Positions 1 to 7,200 are shown, numbered from the stretch's first letter. The stretch is DNA of 9,501 nucleotides from CAZXVU01 sp964644465 (GCA_964644465.1 CAZXVU010000080.1:1-9501); one strand, 5' to 3'. The notes: a model not told the origin generated them from the letters alone. Numbers and translations: made by a program.

Positions 1-31
1 AATTTCATAGAATGCCAGTAAAGTAGATACC

Positions 32-784
32 ATGCAGTTTTTTCGGATAGCGATTCTCAGCGTACTTTCTATTTTCTTTTTGCATGGCTGCAGCTGTGGT
101 TCTGGAAGCGGTCGCCAGGGATTGCGGATCGGCATCGATCCCAATTGGTATCCTATTGATTTCGGGCGCCAGGAATCCTATGTAAACGGCTTCACTGAAG
201 ATGTCCTCTTGGAAATTGCCCGATACAGCGGCATCGAATTCCAAAGAATTCCTGCGAATTGGGACAATCTATTAGACGGAATGAAAGAAAAAAAATATGA
301 TGCCGTCCTGACATCTCTTCCTCCCTATGATTTCAATAATGCTAAGTATGATTTTTCTACCAATTTCCTCGATTTAGGGCCTGTCTTGATTGTCCCTGTC
401 GATACGCAGCATTTCGATCTTTCCAAAATGGGAGGAGAACTAGTCGGAGTGATCATCGGCGATCCTTCCGTCCTGATTTTGCAAAAATATCCAGAGACTA
501 TCATCCGCAACTATAACTCCATTCCTGAACTATTGACTGCGCTCGTGAACGGAGAGATCGAGGGAGCTTTGCTCAATCGGATTCCTGCGGTCAGTTATGT
601 TCGCGATCTGTATGCAGGAAAATTAAAAATCGCCTCAGCTCCCTTAACGGATGCCGGCCTTCATTTAGTGGCCGTAAAAGGAAAGCATCATCATCTAATT
701 CAGCTCTTCAACAAAAGCCTCGATCATTTTAAAAAGAAGAAAAAGCTCCAGTCCCTACTTCAAAAATGGGAACTCGAAACTTAA
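32..784 (+). CDS. Family-3 periplasmic solute-binding lipoprotein (ArtJ-like)
   Basis: The 250-residue product is likely the substrate-capture subunit of an ABC importer, or a free-standing binding protein, anchored to a membrane facing the periplasm. Residues 1-20 form a lipoprotein signal: a hydrophobic core after Arg5, then the lipobox-like Leu-His-Gly-Cys with Cys20 as the lipidated residue. Residues about 30-250 match the SBP_bac_3 fold, with an IGIDPNWYPIDF opening strand, a GFTEDVLLEIA helix, the DAVLTSLPP strand and a closing LQSLLQKWELE helix resembling chlamydial ArtJ. ATG at 32 is the only reasonable start because an in-frame TAG lies at 8-10; no clear Shine-Dalgarno is visible. 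The residues that normally bind an amino-acid ligand appear changed: Asn102 where Arg is expected and Asn182 where an acidic residue is expected, by eye alignment. The ligand is therefore uncertain. No permease or ATPase gene lies nearby. The fold assignment is firm; amino-acid binding is not. Confidence 0.85.
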   Translation: MQFFRIAILSVLSIFFLHGCSCGSGSGRQGLRIGIDPNWYPIDFGRQESYVNGFTEDVLLEIARYSGIEFQRIPANWDNLLDGMKEKKYDAVLTSLPPYDFNNAKYDFSTNFLDLGPVLIVPVDTQHFDLSKMGGELVGVIIGDPSVLILQKYPETIIRNYNSIPELLTALVNGEIEGALLNRIPAVSYVRDLYAGKLKIASAPLTDAGLHLVAVKGKHHHLIQLFNKSLDHFKKKKKLQSLLQKWELET

Positions 785-805
785 ATATATCCACTTTTAA
801 GCAAT

Positions 806-1035
806 AACAGGATATACCACCCCAAAGCGTTATTCAGGGACTTCGGGATAGGATGGAGTATCCTGTATATCCTGCCTGATCCTGCAAATCCTGTTAATTC
901 CTCGGCTAAAAACTTTTACAGGATGAGCAGGATCGCTCGCAATGCTCGCGCAGGATCCGCTACCCCAAAAAATGAAACATTTTTTTGGACCCATTAGCGG
1001 GCAAGATAGAAAATTAGTTAGTCCTGCATATCCTA
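806..1035 (+). repeat. Dispersed CAGGAT-rich repeat, copy A (full length)
   Basis: This non-coding block begins AACAGGATAT and ends with an ATCCT-type inverted end. It fills the gap between two converging genes and stops 12 bases before the glgP stop codon. Bases 864-950 are identical, over 87 bases, to the reverse complement of 3734-3820, and the flanks are closely similar. The left half carries ATCCTG four times at 9-10 base spacing (about 859-893). The middle has the direct repeat GCTCGC-AAT-GCTCGC. The right part holds a hairpin (957-1000). I did not recognise a named element; it resembles a non-autonomous mobile or REP/MITE-like intergenic repeat with short inverted ends. No clear target-site duplication is seen. 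Confidence 0.85.
957..1000. other. Conserved hairpin inside repeat A, possible bidirectional terminator
   Basis: CCGCTA (957-962) pairs with TAGCGG (995-1000). An inner stem of CCAAAAAATG (965-974) pairs with CATTTTTTTGG (978-988) around an AAA loop, with one extra T. The structure lies between the convergent ends of the solute-binding gene and glgP. Its A-run and T-run give it a terminator-like look on both strands. The same hairpin occurs in repeats B and C, so its first role may belong to the repeat rather than to these genes. Confidence 0.4.
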
Positions 1036-1047
1036 TAAATTTTTTTT

Positions 1048-3588
1048 CTAAGTAGAGTTTGTTTTGATTTTGCAGCGGTCGTGCTCTGAATATTCCTCAC
1101 GGACATGCGCCAGGATTTGGGGATCGATGGGACACGGCTCGATCTGCCAGATTTTTTCGGCGTAGCGGCGGATCGATTCATCTGTCGAGAAAGGGCCCAT
1201 TCCAGCGATATTATGGATGGCGGTCTCTGCCCAAGCCTTCGGCTGTAGGAAGAGCGCGTCCACTTTTTTCTGGGCCTCATAATAAGGGCGGAGATCTTTG
1301 AGTACGCGGAAGGTATCCGCTTCGATGAGACTTTGGTAAATTTGAGCAAAAGCATCTGATTCTGAAGAATTTTCTGCAAAAGTCCCGTCTTTCAATGCGT
1401 CGACAGCCTTCTTAATGGCTTCATCTTGGATATAGATATCCCAAGATTTATAAGGCTGCATATTTTCTTGAGCAGTAGCGCCGAAGCGGAAAGGCCACCA
1501 CCGATCTGTTACAGCCTGGCGCATTTCAATATTGGCACCATCTTCTGTACCGATCGTAAGCGCGCCATTCATGGCTAATTTCATATTCCCTGTTCCGGAG
1601 GCTTCCCAGCCCGCGATGGAGATTTGTTCGGAAAGGTCCGCTGCAGGAATGATCAATTCCGCTCTGGAAACGGAATAGTTTTCTACAAAAGCGATGCTCA
1701 ATTTTTTTTGAACGGCAGGTGTCGCTCGGAATTTTCGAGAAAGGGCATTGATCAATTGGATGATTTGTTTGGCTCGTAAATAGCCTGGAGCCGCTTTTCC
1801 TCCAAAAATGGAAAGTCTTTGGATGGAAACTGAATTCGGAGTGGCTAAGAGTTCATGATAGAGCATGATCAGATGAAGCGCGCTTAAAAGCTGCCTCTTA
1901 TATTCATGGATCCGTTTGATCTGCACATCGAATAAAGCCGAGGAATCCAGGACGGAAGAGTGAGCGATCATTTTTCCTTTATCATCCCGGACAGGATTTT
2001 CTCGGATCAGAAAGGAAAGAAGAGCTTCTTTGTTTTTCTTTTTTATTTCTAAGAATTCATTTTGAGATGCTGAATCGGATGCAAAAGAGCCAATTTTTTT
2101 AATTTGAGAAAAATCGTTGATCCATTCTTTTCCAATTCGTTTAGAAATAAAATCAGCTAAAAGGGGGTTGACATGAAGCAGCCATCGCCTGTGGGTGACG
2201 CCATTGGTAACATTAAGGAACTTCTCCGGACAGAGATCGTAGAAGTCCTTGAAGAGTTTAGTTTTCAATATTTCTGTGTGAAGCTGTGCGACCCCATTGA
2301 CCTTATGGCACCCTACGATGGCTAGGTGAGACATCTTCACTTGTCCATTTTCGATGATGGAAAGCCTACGCACTTTATCTTCATCATTCGGAAAGCGGGC
2401 TCTTGCCTTATTGCAAAATTCTTGGTTGATTTTTTGTATGACAAAAAACTGTCTTGGAATCAGGTCTTGGACCCGCATTTCATTCCATTCTTCGAGCCCT
2501 TCGCTTAAAATTGTATGGTTGGTGTAACTGCAGCAAGCTTGACAGGTTTCCCAAGCATCTTTCCAAGAAAAATTGTAGTTTTTCGTGAGGCTTCTTACCA
2601 GTTCAGCGATGATGAGGGCAGGATGCGTGTCATTGATTTGGATCCGCACTTTATCAGCAAAATTGGATAGGTCACCAAAGAAAACTAAATGGCGCTGGAT
2701 GATGTCTTGCAAAGAAGCGGAAACTAATAAGAATTCTTGCTTGAGCCTCATCCTTTTTCCCAATTCGGTATTGTCATTGGGATAAAGAACATCGGTTAAA
2801 GATGTATTCTCCGCAGCTTGATCCAGAAAACCGGCGTTATAGCGCTGAAGCTGGAAATTTCTAGGCGACTCTTTTGTCGACCAAAGAAGCAAACTTAAAA
2901 CTGAATAATCAGAGTGTTTAGAATATCCAAGGATAGGAACAGAATAGGGAATCGCCCGCGCTTCTTCAAAATCTTCTAAGAGAAATACGTCGTCTCCATG
3001 GGTATTTTTCGCAGGGATCGGCTTGCCGCGGAAATGGACAGAGACAGATTCTCTATCTCTTCGAAATTCCCAAGGATAGGTATTCAAAAGCCAACAATCT
3101 GGCCGTTCTATCTGGTTGCCATTCCAGATTTCCTGCTCAAAAATGCCGTATTGATATCTTAGCCCATAAGCTCTTGCGGGATATTGCAAAGTTGCCAGCG
3201 AATCGAGAAAGCAAGAAGAGAGGCGGCCTAAGCCTCCATTGCCCAGACCTGGATCGCTCTCGCAGGAAATCAGTTCATCCATATTGCGGTTCATTTTAGC
3301 CACGACCGCTTTGACCAGTTCCGTAGCTCCAATATTGGTGATATTATTGCCGATCAATCTTCCCGGCAGATATTCCATCGATAAGAAATAGGTAACACGC
3401 GGTTTTTTTTTCAGGACAGATTGAAAAGTGGAGGTCCAATTGATCATGATCTCTTCGCGAAGAGCGATGCAGAGTGCCTCATAGAATTCTTCGATGGTGG
3501 CTTCGTCGCTGGTGCGCCCATTGCTGGTGATGATGATGTGCTTGATTTTCTGAGCCAGCACCTCTGCCTGATAATTCACATCGTCCAT
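1048..3588 (-). CDS. glgP: Glycogen/alpha-glucan phosphorylase
   Basis: The product is a cytoplasmic glycosyltransferase family 35 enzyme that uses inorganic phosphate to release glucose-1-phosphate from glycogen ends. The 846 residues from ATG are slightly longer than the roughly 815 usual for bacterial forms. Visible family blocks are YFLSMEYLPGRLIGN near the N-terminus, GNGGLGRL (116-123), INDTHPALIIAELVR, NVTNGVTHRRWL, FDVQIKRIHEYKRQ with the phosphate-site region K558/R559 and K564/R565, and EASGTGNMK with pyridoxal-phosphate lysine K670, followed by NGALTIGTEDGANIEM. No catalytic block is missing. A TTG at 3642 would add 18 residues; ATG at 3588 is preferred because a promoter-like sequence lies just upstream and the added residues begin right beside a repeat. 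Neither start has a clear Shine-Dalgarno. The gene is bracketed by inverted repeats A and B and follows the phosphate permease on the same strand. Confidence 0.95.
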   Translation of the reverse strand: MDDVNYQAEVLAQKIKHIIITSNGRTSDEATIEEFYEALCIALREEIMINWTSTFQSVLKKKPRVTYFLSMEYLPGRLIGNNITNIGATELVKAVVAKMNRNMDELISCESDPGLGNGGLGRLSSCFLDSLATLQYPARAYGLRYQYGIFEQEIWNGNQIERPDCWLLNTYPWEFRRDRESVSVHFRGKPIPAKNTHGDDVFLLEDFEEARAIPYSVPILGYSKHSDYSVLSLLLWSTKESPRNFQLQRYNAGFLDQAAENTSLTDVLYPNDNTELGKRMRLKQEFLLVSASLQDIIQRHLVFFGDLSNFADKVRIQINDTHPALIIAELVRSLTKNYNFSWKDAWETCQACCSYTNHTILSEGLEEWNEMRVQDLIPRQFFVIQKINQEFCNKARARFPNDEDKVRRLSIIENGQVKMSHLAIVGCHKVNGVAQLHTEILKTKLFKDFYDLCPEKFLNVTNGVTHRRWLLHVNPLLADFISKRIGKEWINDFSQIKKIGSFASDSASQNEFLEIKKKNKEALLSFLIRENPVRDDKGKMIAHSSVLDSSALFDVQIKRIHEYKRQLLSALHLIMLYHELLATPNSVSIQRLSIFGGKAAPGYLRAKQIIQLINALSRKFRATPAVQKKLSIAFVENYSVSRAELIIPAADLSEQISIAGWEASGTGNMKLAMNGALTIGTEDGANIEMRQAVTDRWWPFRFGATAQENMQPYKSWDIYIQDEAIKKAVDALKDGTFAENSSESDAFAQIYQSLIEADTFRVLKDLRPYYEAQKKVDALFLQPKAWAETAIHNIAGMGPFSTDESIRRYAEKIWQIEPCPIDPQILAHVREEYSEHDRCKIKTNST

Positions 3589-3594
3589 GACTTT

Positions 3595-3623
3595 GATATA
3601 GAGAAAGTCATTTGGAATTTCAA
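3595..3623 (-). promoter_or_regulatory. Candidate glgP promoter
   Basis: Reading the minus strand, TTGAAA (3618-3623), a 17-base spacer and TATATC (3595-3600) resemble a housekeeping sigma promoter (five of six and four of six consensus bases). The expected start of transcription falls at or within a base or two of the ATG at 3588, which would give a leaderless or nearly leaderless message. It lies between repeat B and the gene, so glgP could be expressed independently of the upstream permease. Chance matches are common in AT-rich DNA. Confidence 0.35.
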
Positions 3624-3647
3624 GTGAGAGTATTTTTTGCAAAAATT

Positions 3648-3880
3648 AACAGGATTTGAAAGATAATCCAATTTTCTATCCTGCCCGCTAATGGGCCCCG
3701 AAAATGTTTCATTTTTGGGGTAGCGGATCCTGACGCGAGCATTGCGAGCGATCCTGCTCATCCTGTAAAAGTTTTTAGCCGAGGAATTAACAGGATTTGC
3801 AGGATCAGGCAGGATATACAAAGATACTCCATCTTATCCTGAAGTCCCTGAATAATCCTTTGGGGGTGGGATATCCTGTT
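3648..3880 (-). repeat. Dispersed CAGGAT-rich repeat, copy B (full length, inverted relative to A)
   Basis: This is the reverse-orientation copy of the 806-1035 block, 233 bases long, with AACAGGAT-type inverted ends on both sides. The central 87 bases (3734-3820) match copy A exactly. The hairpin is present at 3685-3726 (CCGCTA with TAGCGG; CCCCGAAAATG with CATTTTTGGGG around TTT). One stem change is a G-T pair in RNA, so the stem is kept. The repeat ends 4 bases before the PiT stop codon and reaches to within about 60 bases of the glgP ATG, occupying the whole gap between permease and glgP. No coding function is supported; an 81-codon open frame across it is only repeat translation. Confidence 0.85.
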
Positions 3881-3884
3881 TTTC

Positions 3885-5306
3885 TTAGAGGAAAAGGAAT
3901 TTGAGGAGATGGAAAGCGAGGATGGAGAAAAACGCGCACAGGGGGATTGTGACGATCCAAGAAATGACGATTTCTTTAAGTGTTTGAAGGTTGAGAGCTT
4001 TCAAGCCGCGGGCCATGCCGACGCCGAACACTGCGCCGACGAGAGCATGCGTGGTTGAAATAGGAAGACCTAGTTTAGAGGCGAGCAGTATCGTCGCTGC
4101 AGCGCCGAATTCTGCGGAAAAGCCGCGGGTAGGGGTGAGTTCGGTGATTTTTTTCCCGATCGTCTCGATCACGCGCCAGCCCCAGGTAGCAAGCCCGATC
4201 ACGATTCCGGCCCCGCCTAGGGCGAGGAGCCAGGAAGGGATGAGAGAGTGGCCGCTCAGAGTATTGGTCTGTATAACGCCCAGAACTGCAGCAACAGGGC
4301 CGATGGCATTGGCGACATCGTTTGCGCCATGGGCAAAGGCAACGAGGCAAGCGCTCAGGATTTGGAGGTAGATAAAGATCTTCTCGACCCCATGATATTG
4401 CGTCGTGGAATGATTGAAAGGAGTGTTCTTTTTTACGGTATCGCTAAGCGAGCGCACTTCGGTAAGAATATGGGAAATTTGTTCTTCATACACTTCATTC
4501 CGATTAGTGAGATGGACGCGCTGAAGGTGATGCAAGGCTTTTTCAAGGCTGACAGCCTGATAGGGATGGAATCCATCGGCTAACTGAAAGGCGGACTCTG
4601 GGATCCGCTGCACAAGAAAATGGCTGATGATTGCAGCAACCAGTCCGACAGAAACTGAAATGGAAAGAGCAACGCCAATCGGTAGATTTAAATCGAGTTG
4701 ATCAAGGCCATGAAAACAAAGACTCAAAGAGGCCACTGTGAAACAGAGAAAGACGAAAAAAGGAGTGATTTTTTGAGTGGCTTCAATGGGGTTTAGCGCA
4801 TAGAGAATTTTTCTTTGGATGGCGTTGAAAATTGCATAGGCTACAATCCCGCTTAAGACCGGGGAGAGGATCCAGCTCATTACGATCCATCCTACTTCAG
4901 ACCAATGGACGGCGTCGACGCCTCCAATGACAGCGCCAAAGCCGATGACGGCTCCGACGATCGCATGGGTTGTAGAGATGGGGAGTCCGAAATAGGAAGC
5001 AAGCTGCAGAAGGGCGCCTGTTGCAAGAAGAGAGCCCATCATCCCTAAAATAAAAATAGTGGGATCTGCTTGAAAAATCTGCGGATCGATAATCCCTTTT
5101 TGAATGGTTTCAGAGACGCTGGAGCCGACGAAAAAGGCTCCTGAAAATTCAAGAATAGCAGCTAGAAAGACAGCCTTTTTTAAAGAAAGAGCCCTTGAAC
5201 CTACTGACGTGCCCATGGCGTTGGCCACATCATTCGCCCCTATATTCCAAGCCATATAGAAGCCAAGGAGCAGGACAACACCCTGTAAAATCGTATTAAG
5301 GTCCAT
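3885..5306 (-). CDS. pit: PiT-family inorganic phosphate permease
   Basis: The 473-residue inner-membrane protein is a phosphate:cation symporter of the PiT (PF01384) family. It has the characteristic internal duplication: GANDVANA occurs at residues 23-30 and again at 327-334, and GLPISTTHA occurs around His114 and again around His420. Many hydrophobic segments surround these motifs. A hydrophilic loop at roughly residues 240-315, rich in His, Glu and Lys, separates the halves. The length is normal for bacterial members and no block is missing. The ATG at 5306 is 18 bases after the stop of the DUF47 gene. A GAGGAAG ribosome site (5320-5326, minus strand) overlaps that stop codon, so the two are co-transcribed and probably translationally linked. 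The DUF47-permease pairing is the usual one for this family, also in Chlamydia. The 3' end abuts repeat B. Confidence 0.95.
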   Translation of the reverse strand: MDLNTILQGVVLLLGFYMAWNIGANDVANAMGTSVGSRALSLKKAVFLAAILEFSGAFFVGSSVSETIQKGIIDPQIFQADPTIFILGMMGSLLATGALLQLASYFGLPISTTHAIVGAVIGFGAVIGGVDAVHWSEVGWIVMSWILSPVLSGIVAYAIFNAIQRKILYALNPIEATQKITPFFVFLCFTVASLSLCFHGLDQLDLNLPIGVALSISVSVGLVAAIISHFLVQRIPESAFQLADGFHPYQAVSLEKALHHLQRVHLTNRNEVYEEQISHILTEVRSLSDTVKKNTPFNHSTTQYHGVEKIFIYLQILSACLVAFAHGANDVANAIGPVAAVLGVIQTNTLSGHSLIPSWLLALGGAGIVIGLATWGWRVIETIGKKITELTPTRGFSAEFGAAATILLASKLGLPISTTHALVGAVFGVGMARGLKALNLQTLKEIVISWIVTIPLCAFFSILAFHLLKFLFL

Positions 5307-5324
5307 GGATTAGGGCTTTCTTCC

Positions 5325-5999
5325 TCACTTTAATTCCAAAAGCATACGTACGCGGTTTCCAAGCCTTTCAGAGATGCGGGCCAATTCACCGATCTCGGCA
5401 ATCAGGGTCTGGCAAAGATGAAACGAAGGGGAGGGCATCGCATCGCCGCCCCGGTATAAAAATTTGATCAGACGATTTTGAATTTGGGTAGTCTCATATT
5501 CATAAAAAGCGATCTGCTCAACCATTCCTTTGACTTTTTCCGCTTCGATTCCTCCGAATGAGCATTCGAGCAGTTCTTCCAATTCCTTGATCACTTGACG
5601 CACGAGCCAAAAAACTTCTACGATTTTTTGGCAAAGCAAACAAAAATCATCGCGCATTTCAGGGAGAAGCTCTAGCTTTCGGATCTCTGCATGGAAAGCA
5701 ATTTTTTCAGCTTGGTCTGCAAGAGCGTCTTGAAGGGAAAGGATTTCCAGCAAAGAGCCTCTGTCGACAGGTAAAAAAAGACTTTTAGGAAGATGGTTCC
5801 GGATATCATTTTTAGTCAGGTCGGCTTCATGCTCGAGACGAGAAATTTTTTCTCCAATCTGCTGGATAGCCTGCGCATTTTGAGAGAGAAGCGCTTGAAA
5901 AAGGGCAGGAAGTTCATTGATACAGCTCGCCACTTTGTCCATGTGGGTCTGCAAAGGCGCAAAAGGAGATTTCCCGAACAATTTAGCAATAGTAAGCAT
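5325..5999 (-). CDS. DUF47/PhoU-like phosphate transport accessory protein
   Basis: The 224-residue cytoplasmic protein is all-helical, and its composition fits paired PhoU-type helical bundles. The opening LFGKSPFAPLQTHMDKV is typical of the DUF47 (PhoU_div, TIGR00153) family. Acid-rich helices such as ISRLEHEADLTKNDI, with the E-x-x-x-D metal-binding-type pattern of PhoU-like proteins, and a closing IGELARISERLGNRVRMLLEL helix follow. It is first in the operon and lies immediately before the PiT permease, which it is thought to modulate. ATG at 5999 is chosen. A TTG at 6020 would add seven residues that overlap a promoter-like TATACT and do not look like family sequence. No Shine-Dalgarno is seen, and the leader may be only a few bases long. 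The family is clear; the biochemical role is known only by association with phosphate uptake. Confidence 0.9.
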   Translation of the reverse strand: MLTIAKLFGKSPFAPLQTHMDKVASCINELPALFQALLSQNAQAIQQIGEKISRLEHEADLTKNDIRNHLPKSLFLPVDRGSLLEILSLQDALADQAEKIAFHAEIRKLELLPEMRDDFCLLCQKIVEVFWLVRQVIKELEELLECSFGGIEAEKVKGMVEQIAFYEYETTQIQNRLIKFLYRGGDAMPSPSFHLCQTLIAEIGELARISERLGNRVRMLLELK

Positions 6000-6008
6000 A
6001 AGAAAAAA

Positions 6009-6037
6009 AGTATAAGTCAATCGGGCCTAAAACGCAA
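6009..6037 (-). promoter_or_regulatory. Candidate promoter of the DUF47-pit operon
   Basis: On the minus strand, TTGCGT (6032-6037) is followed by 17 bases and TATACT (6009-6014). The -10 match is good and the -35 match is weak. Transcription would begin about 2-4 bases before the ATG at 5999, consistent with the lack of a Shine-Dalgarno. The site lies in the 80-base divergent region shared with the gene starting at 6080. Confidence 0.4.
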
Positions 6038-6043
6038 TTGCTG

Positions 6044-6072
6044 TTGGATTTCAATTGGTCATGATGTAAAAA
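6044..6072 (+). promoter_or_regulatory. Candidate promoter of the haemagglutinin-like gene
   Basis: TTGGAT (6044-6049), a 17-base spacer and TAAAAA (6067-6072) form a weak promoter-like pair. The predicted start would coincide with the ATG at 6080. The -10-like element is part of the palindrome at 6064-6081. The match is poor and rests mainly on position and spacing. Confidence 0.22.
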
Positions 6073-6081
6073 TTTTTACAT
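6064..6081. promoter_or_regulatory. Perfect 18-bp palindrome at a start codon, candidate operator
   Basis: ATGTAAAAATTTTTACAT is perfectly self-complementary and overlaps the first two bases of the ATG at 6080. It sits in the divergent region between the phosphate operon and the haemagglutinin-like gene. The position would suit a dimeric repressor blocking the rightward gene. In RNA the uninterrupted palindrome would fold poorly because it has no loop, so a DNA site is favoured. No regulator gene is present in the window. Confidence 0.4.
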
Positions 6082-7072
6082 GCTTATCTTCTTTTTGATT
6101 CCCTGGGTCCTGTTTGCGAACCTGATAGAGACCTCTATTTCTGAGGGAACCTTAACCATTGTCTCCACGAATGATGTGGAAATCAAAAGCTGTCCATCTC
6201 CTCCCCATCAGAATCATTCATCGTATTTAAGAGTGGAAGATCTGATGTCCTATTTAAATGAAGGTATCAATGTTGTGATACGCACTCATCAAAAAGGAAG
6301 GATTACTATTTTCGATCCTATAATTTGGAATGTCTCGAGCCATCTTCACTTGGAGTCCGAAGAAAGCATTGTTATTCAGGCGATCATCGGAAGTTTACAA
6401 ATGGGCGATGTCCAAATGAAGGCATCGGGGGAAATTTATCTGATTTCAAGTCTATTTTCATCCGCCCAAATTTTTTCGCAGGGCGGGCAAATAGGGATTG
6501 AGGCTTGCAACCTCCATTTAAAGAGTTCGGGAACCTCCACAGAAATTTTGGCATTGAACGGAGATTTGAAAATCGATCTTTTTGGAAATCTCATTCTTAA
6601 TGGCGGAATGGGAGGATTTCCCGATGCTTTTTCCCGACTCACTGCACAAAATGTCTTTATAGATATTGGCGGCGATGGCTGTTTAACGGCTGGAGATGGC
6701 TCCCGAACAACGGCTGAGATCATTGCACAGGATGTTTTAGATCTTTCCTTTCTTGGCAACCTTTCTATCAATGGAGGTTTTCATTCCGATAGATCTTTTG
6801 CTTTAATTGCCGGTAATCAATCCGCTTCCATCTTTGTCGGAGGCAACGCCACACTTGCCTGTGGAACTGAGGGAATCGCCAGGATTTCTGCGAGAAATGG
6901 CGATCTCCATTTGAGAATAGGAAAAGAAGAAACAGGTATTTTGAGCCTCAACGGTAATTCGAGTGCTGGACCTGCGTCGATCGATGCAAAAGGAATGGTT
7001 GAAATTTCTTCAAAGACGAGCATTGAAATGTATTTAGGTCAGATTATTTCAAAGATCGGAAAAGAGTATTGA
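6080..7072 (+). CDS. Short filamentous-haemagglutinin-like beta-helix protein (possible TpsA-type passenger)
   Basis: The 330-residue protein begins with a hydrophobic segment (residues 1-15, MLIFFLIPWVLFANL) that may be an export signal, although it lacks the usual positive start. From about residue 22 it reads as short beta-strands separated by Gly/Asn turns. One stretch follows the haemagglutinin-repeat pattern: a YLNEGINVVIRT strand, GRITIFDPIIWN, then LHLESEESIVIQAIIGSL. Later turns such as GNLILNGG and GNLSINGG recur about 55-60 residues apart. This fits a right-handed beta-helix. It lies upstream of the TpsB-like gene on the same strand with a 131-base gap. Classic TPS-domain motifs (NPNGI, NPNL) are not seen, and typical TpsA proteins are far larger. 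It could be a minimal passenger, a remnant, or a surface protein unrelated to the transporter. ATG at 6080 is the only start after an in-frame TGA at 6062; no Shine-Dalgarno is visible. Confidence 0.75.
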   Translation: MLIFFLIPWVLFANLIETSISEGTLTIVSTNDVEIKSCPSPPHQNHSSYLRVEDLMSYLNEGINVVIRTHQKGRITIFDPIIWNVSSHLHLESEESIVIQAIIGSLQMGDVQMKASGEIYLISSLFSSAQIFSQGGQIGIEACNLHLKSSGTSTEILALNGDLKIDLFGNLILNGGMGGFPDAFSRLTAQNVFIDIGGDGCLTAGDGSRTTAEIIAQDVLDLSFLGNLSINGGFHSDRSFALIAGNQSASIFVGGNATLACGTEGIARISARNGDLHLRIGKEETGILSLNGNSSAGPASIDAKGMVEISSKTSIEMYLGQIISKIGKEY

Positions 7073-7193
7073 ACCTTGATTTTCATTGAGAAGTTTAAAA
7101 TTTTTTCGAAGAGATGCTTACAAAAAATTCTTGATTCTGTATGGTGGGTCAAGATTCGCTGGCATTTTTTTGCCTAATGAAAAGTCTTCGTAC

Positions 7194-7200
7194 GAGAGGG
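7194..7200 (+). promoter_or_regulatory. Ribosome binding site that decides the TpsB-like start
   Basis: GAGAGGG lies three bases before ATG 7204. The in-frame ATG at 7141 has no such site. ATG 7204 also places a good signal peptide at the extreme N-terminus, whereas starting at 7141 would bury it behind 21 residues. Confidence 0.65.

Noticed and set aside
850..1035. CRISPR-like array suggested by repeated ATCCTG/CAGGAT units
   Set aside because: The units are only 6-7 bases at 9-10 base spacing, with no 25-35 base repeats, no unique spacers and no cas genes.
806..1035. Repeat A as an RNA gene or riboswitch
   Set aside because: It lies 3' of both flanking genes, is copied elsewhere in unrelated contexts and matches no tRNA, rRNA or known riboswitch pattern that I recognise.
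1014..1379. 121-codon minus-strand frame overlapping the end of glgP and repeat A
   Set aside because: It overlaps the strongly supported glgP C-terminus in another frame and has basic, low-information composition.
3576..3821. 81-codon open frame on the minus strand across repeat B and the glgP 5' end
   Set aside because: It is repeat sequence read through; it overlaps the glgP start in another frame and has no ribosome site or recognisable domain.
3991..4371. 126-codon open frame on the plus strand inside pit
   Set aside because: It is antisense to the well-supported PiT coding sequence, with Arg/Ala/Pro-rich composition typical of shadow frames.
5793..6098. 101-codon plus-strand frame across the DUF47 5' end and the divergent region
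   Set aside because: It is antisense to a conserved family protein and has no family features.
7073..7140. Promoter or terminator between the haemagglutinin-like and TpsB-like genes
   Set aside because: TTGA-type boxes occur, but no partner lies at acceptable spacing, and no GC-rich hairpin with a T-run was found.
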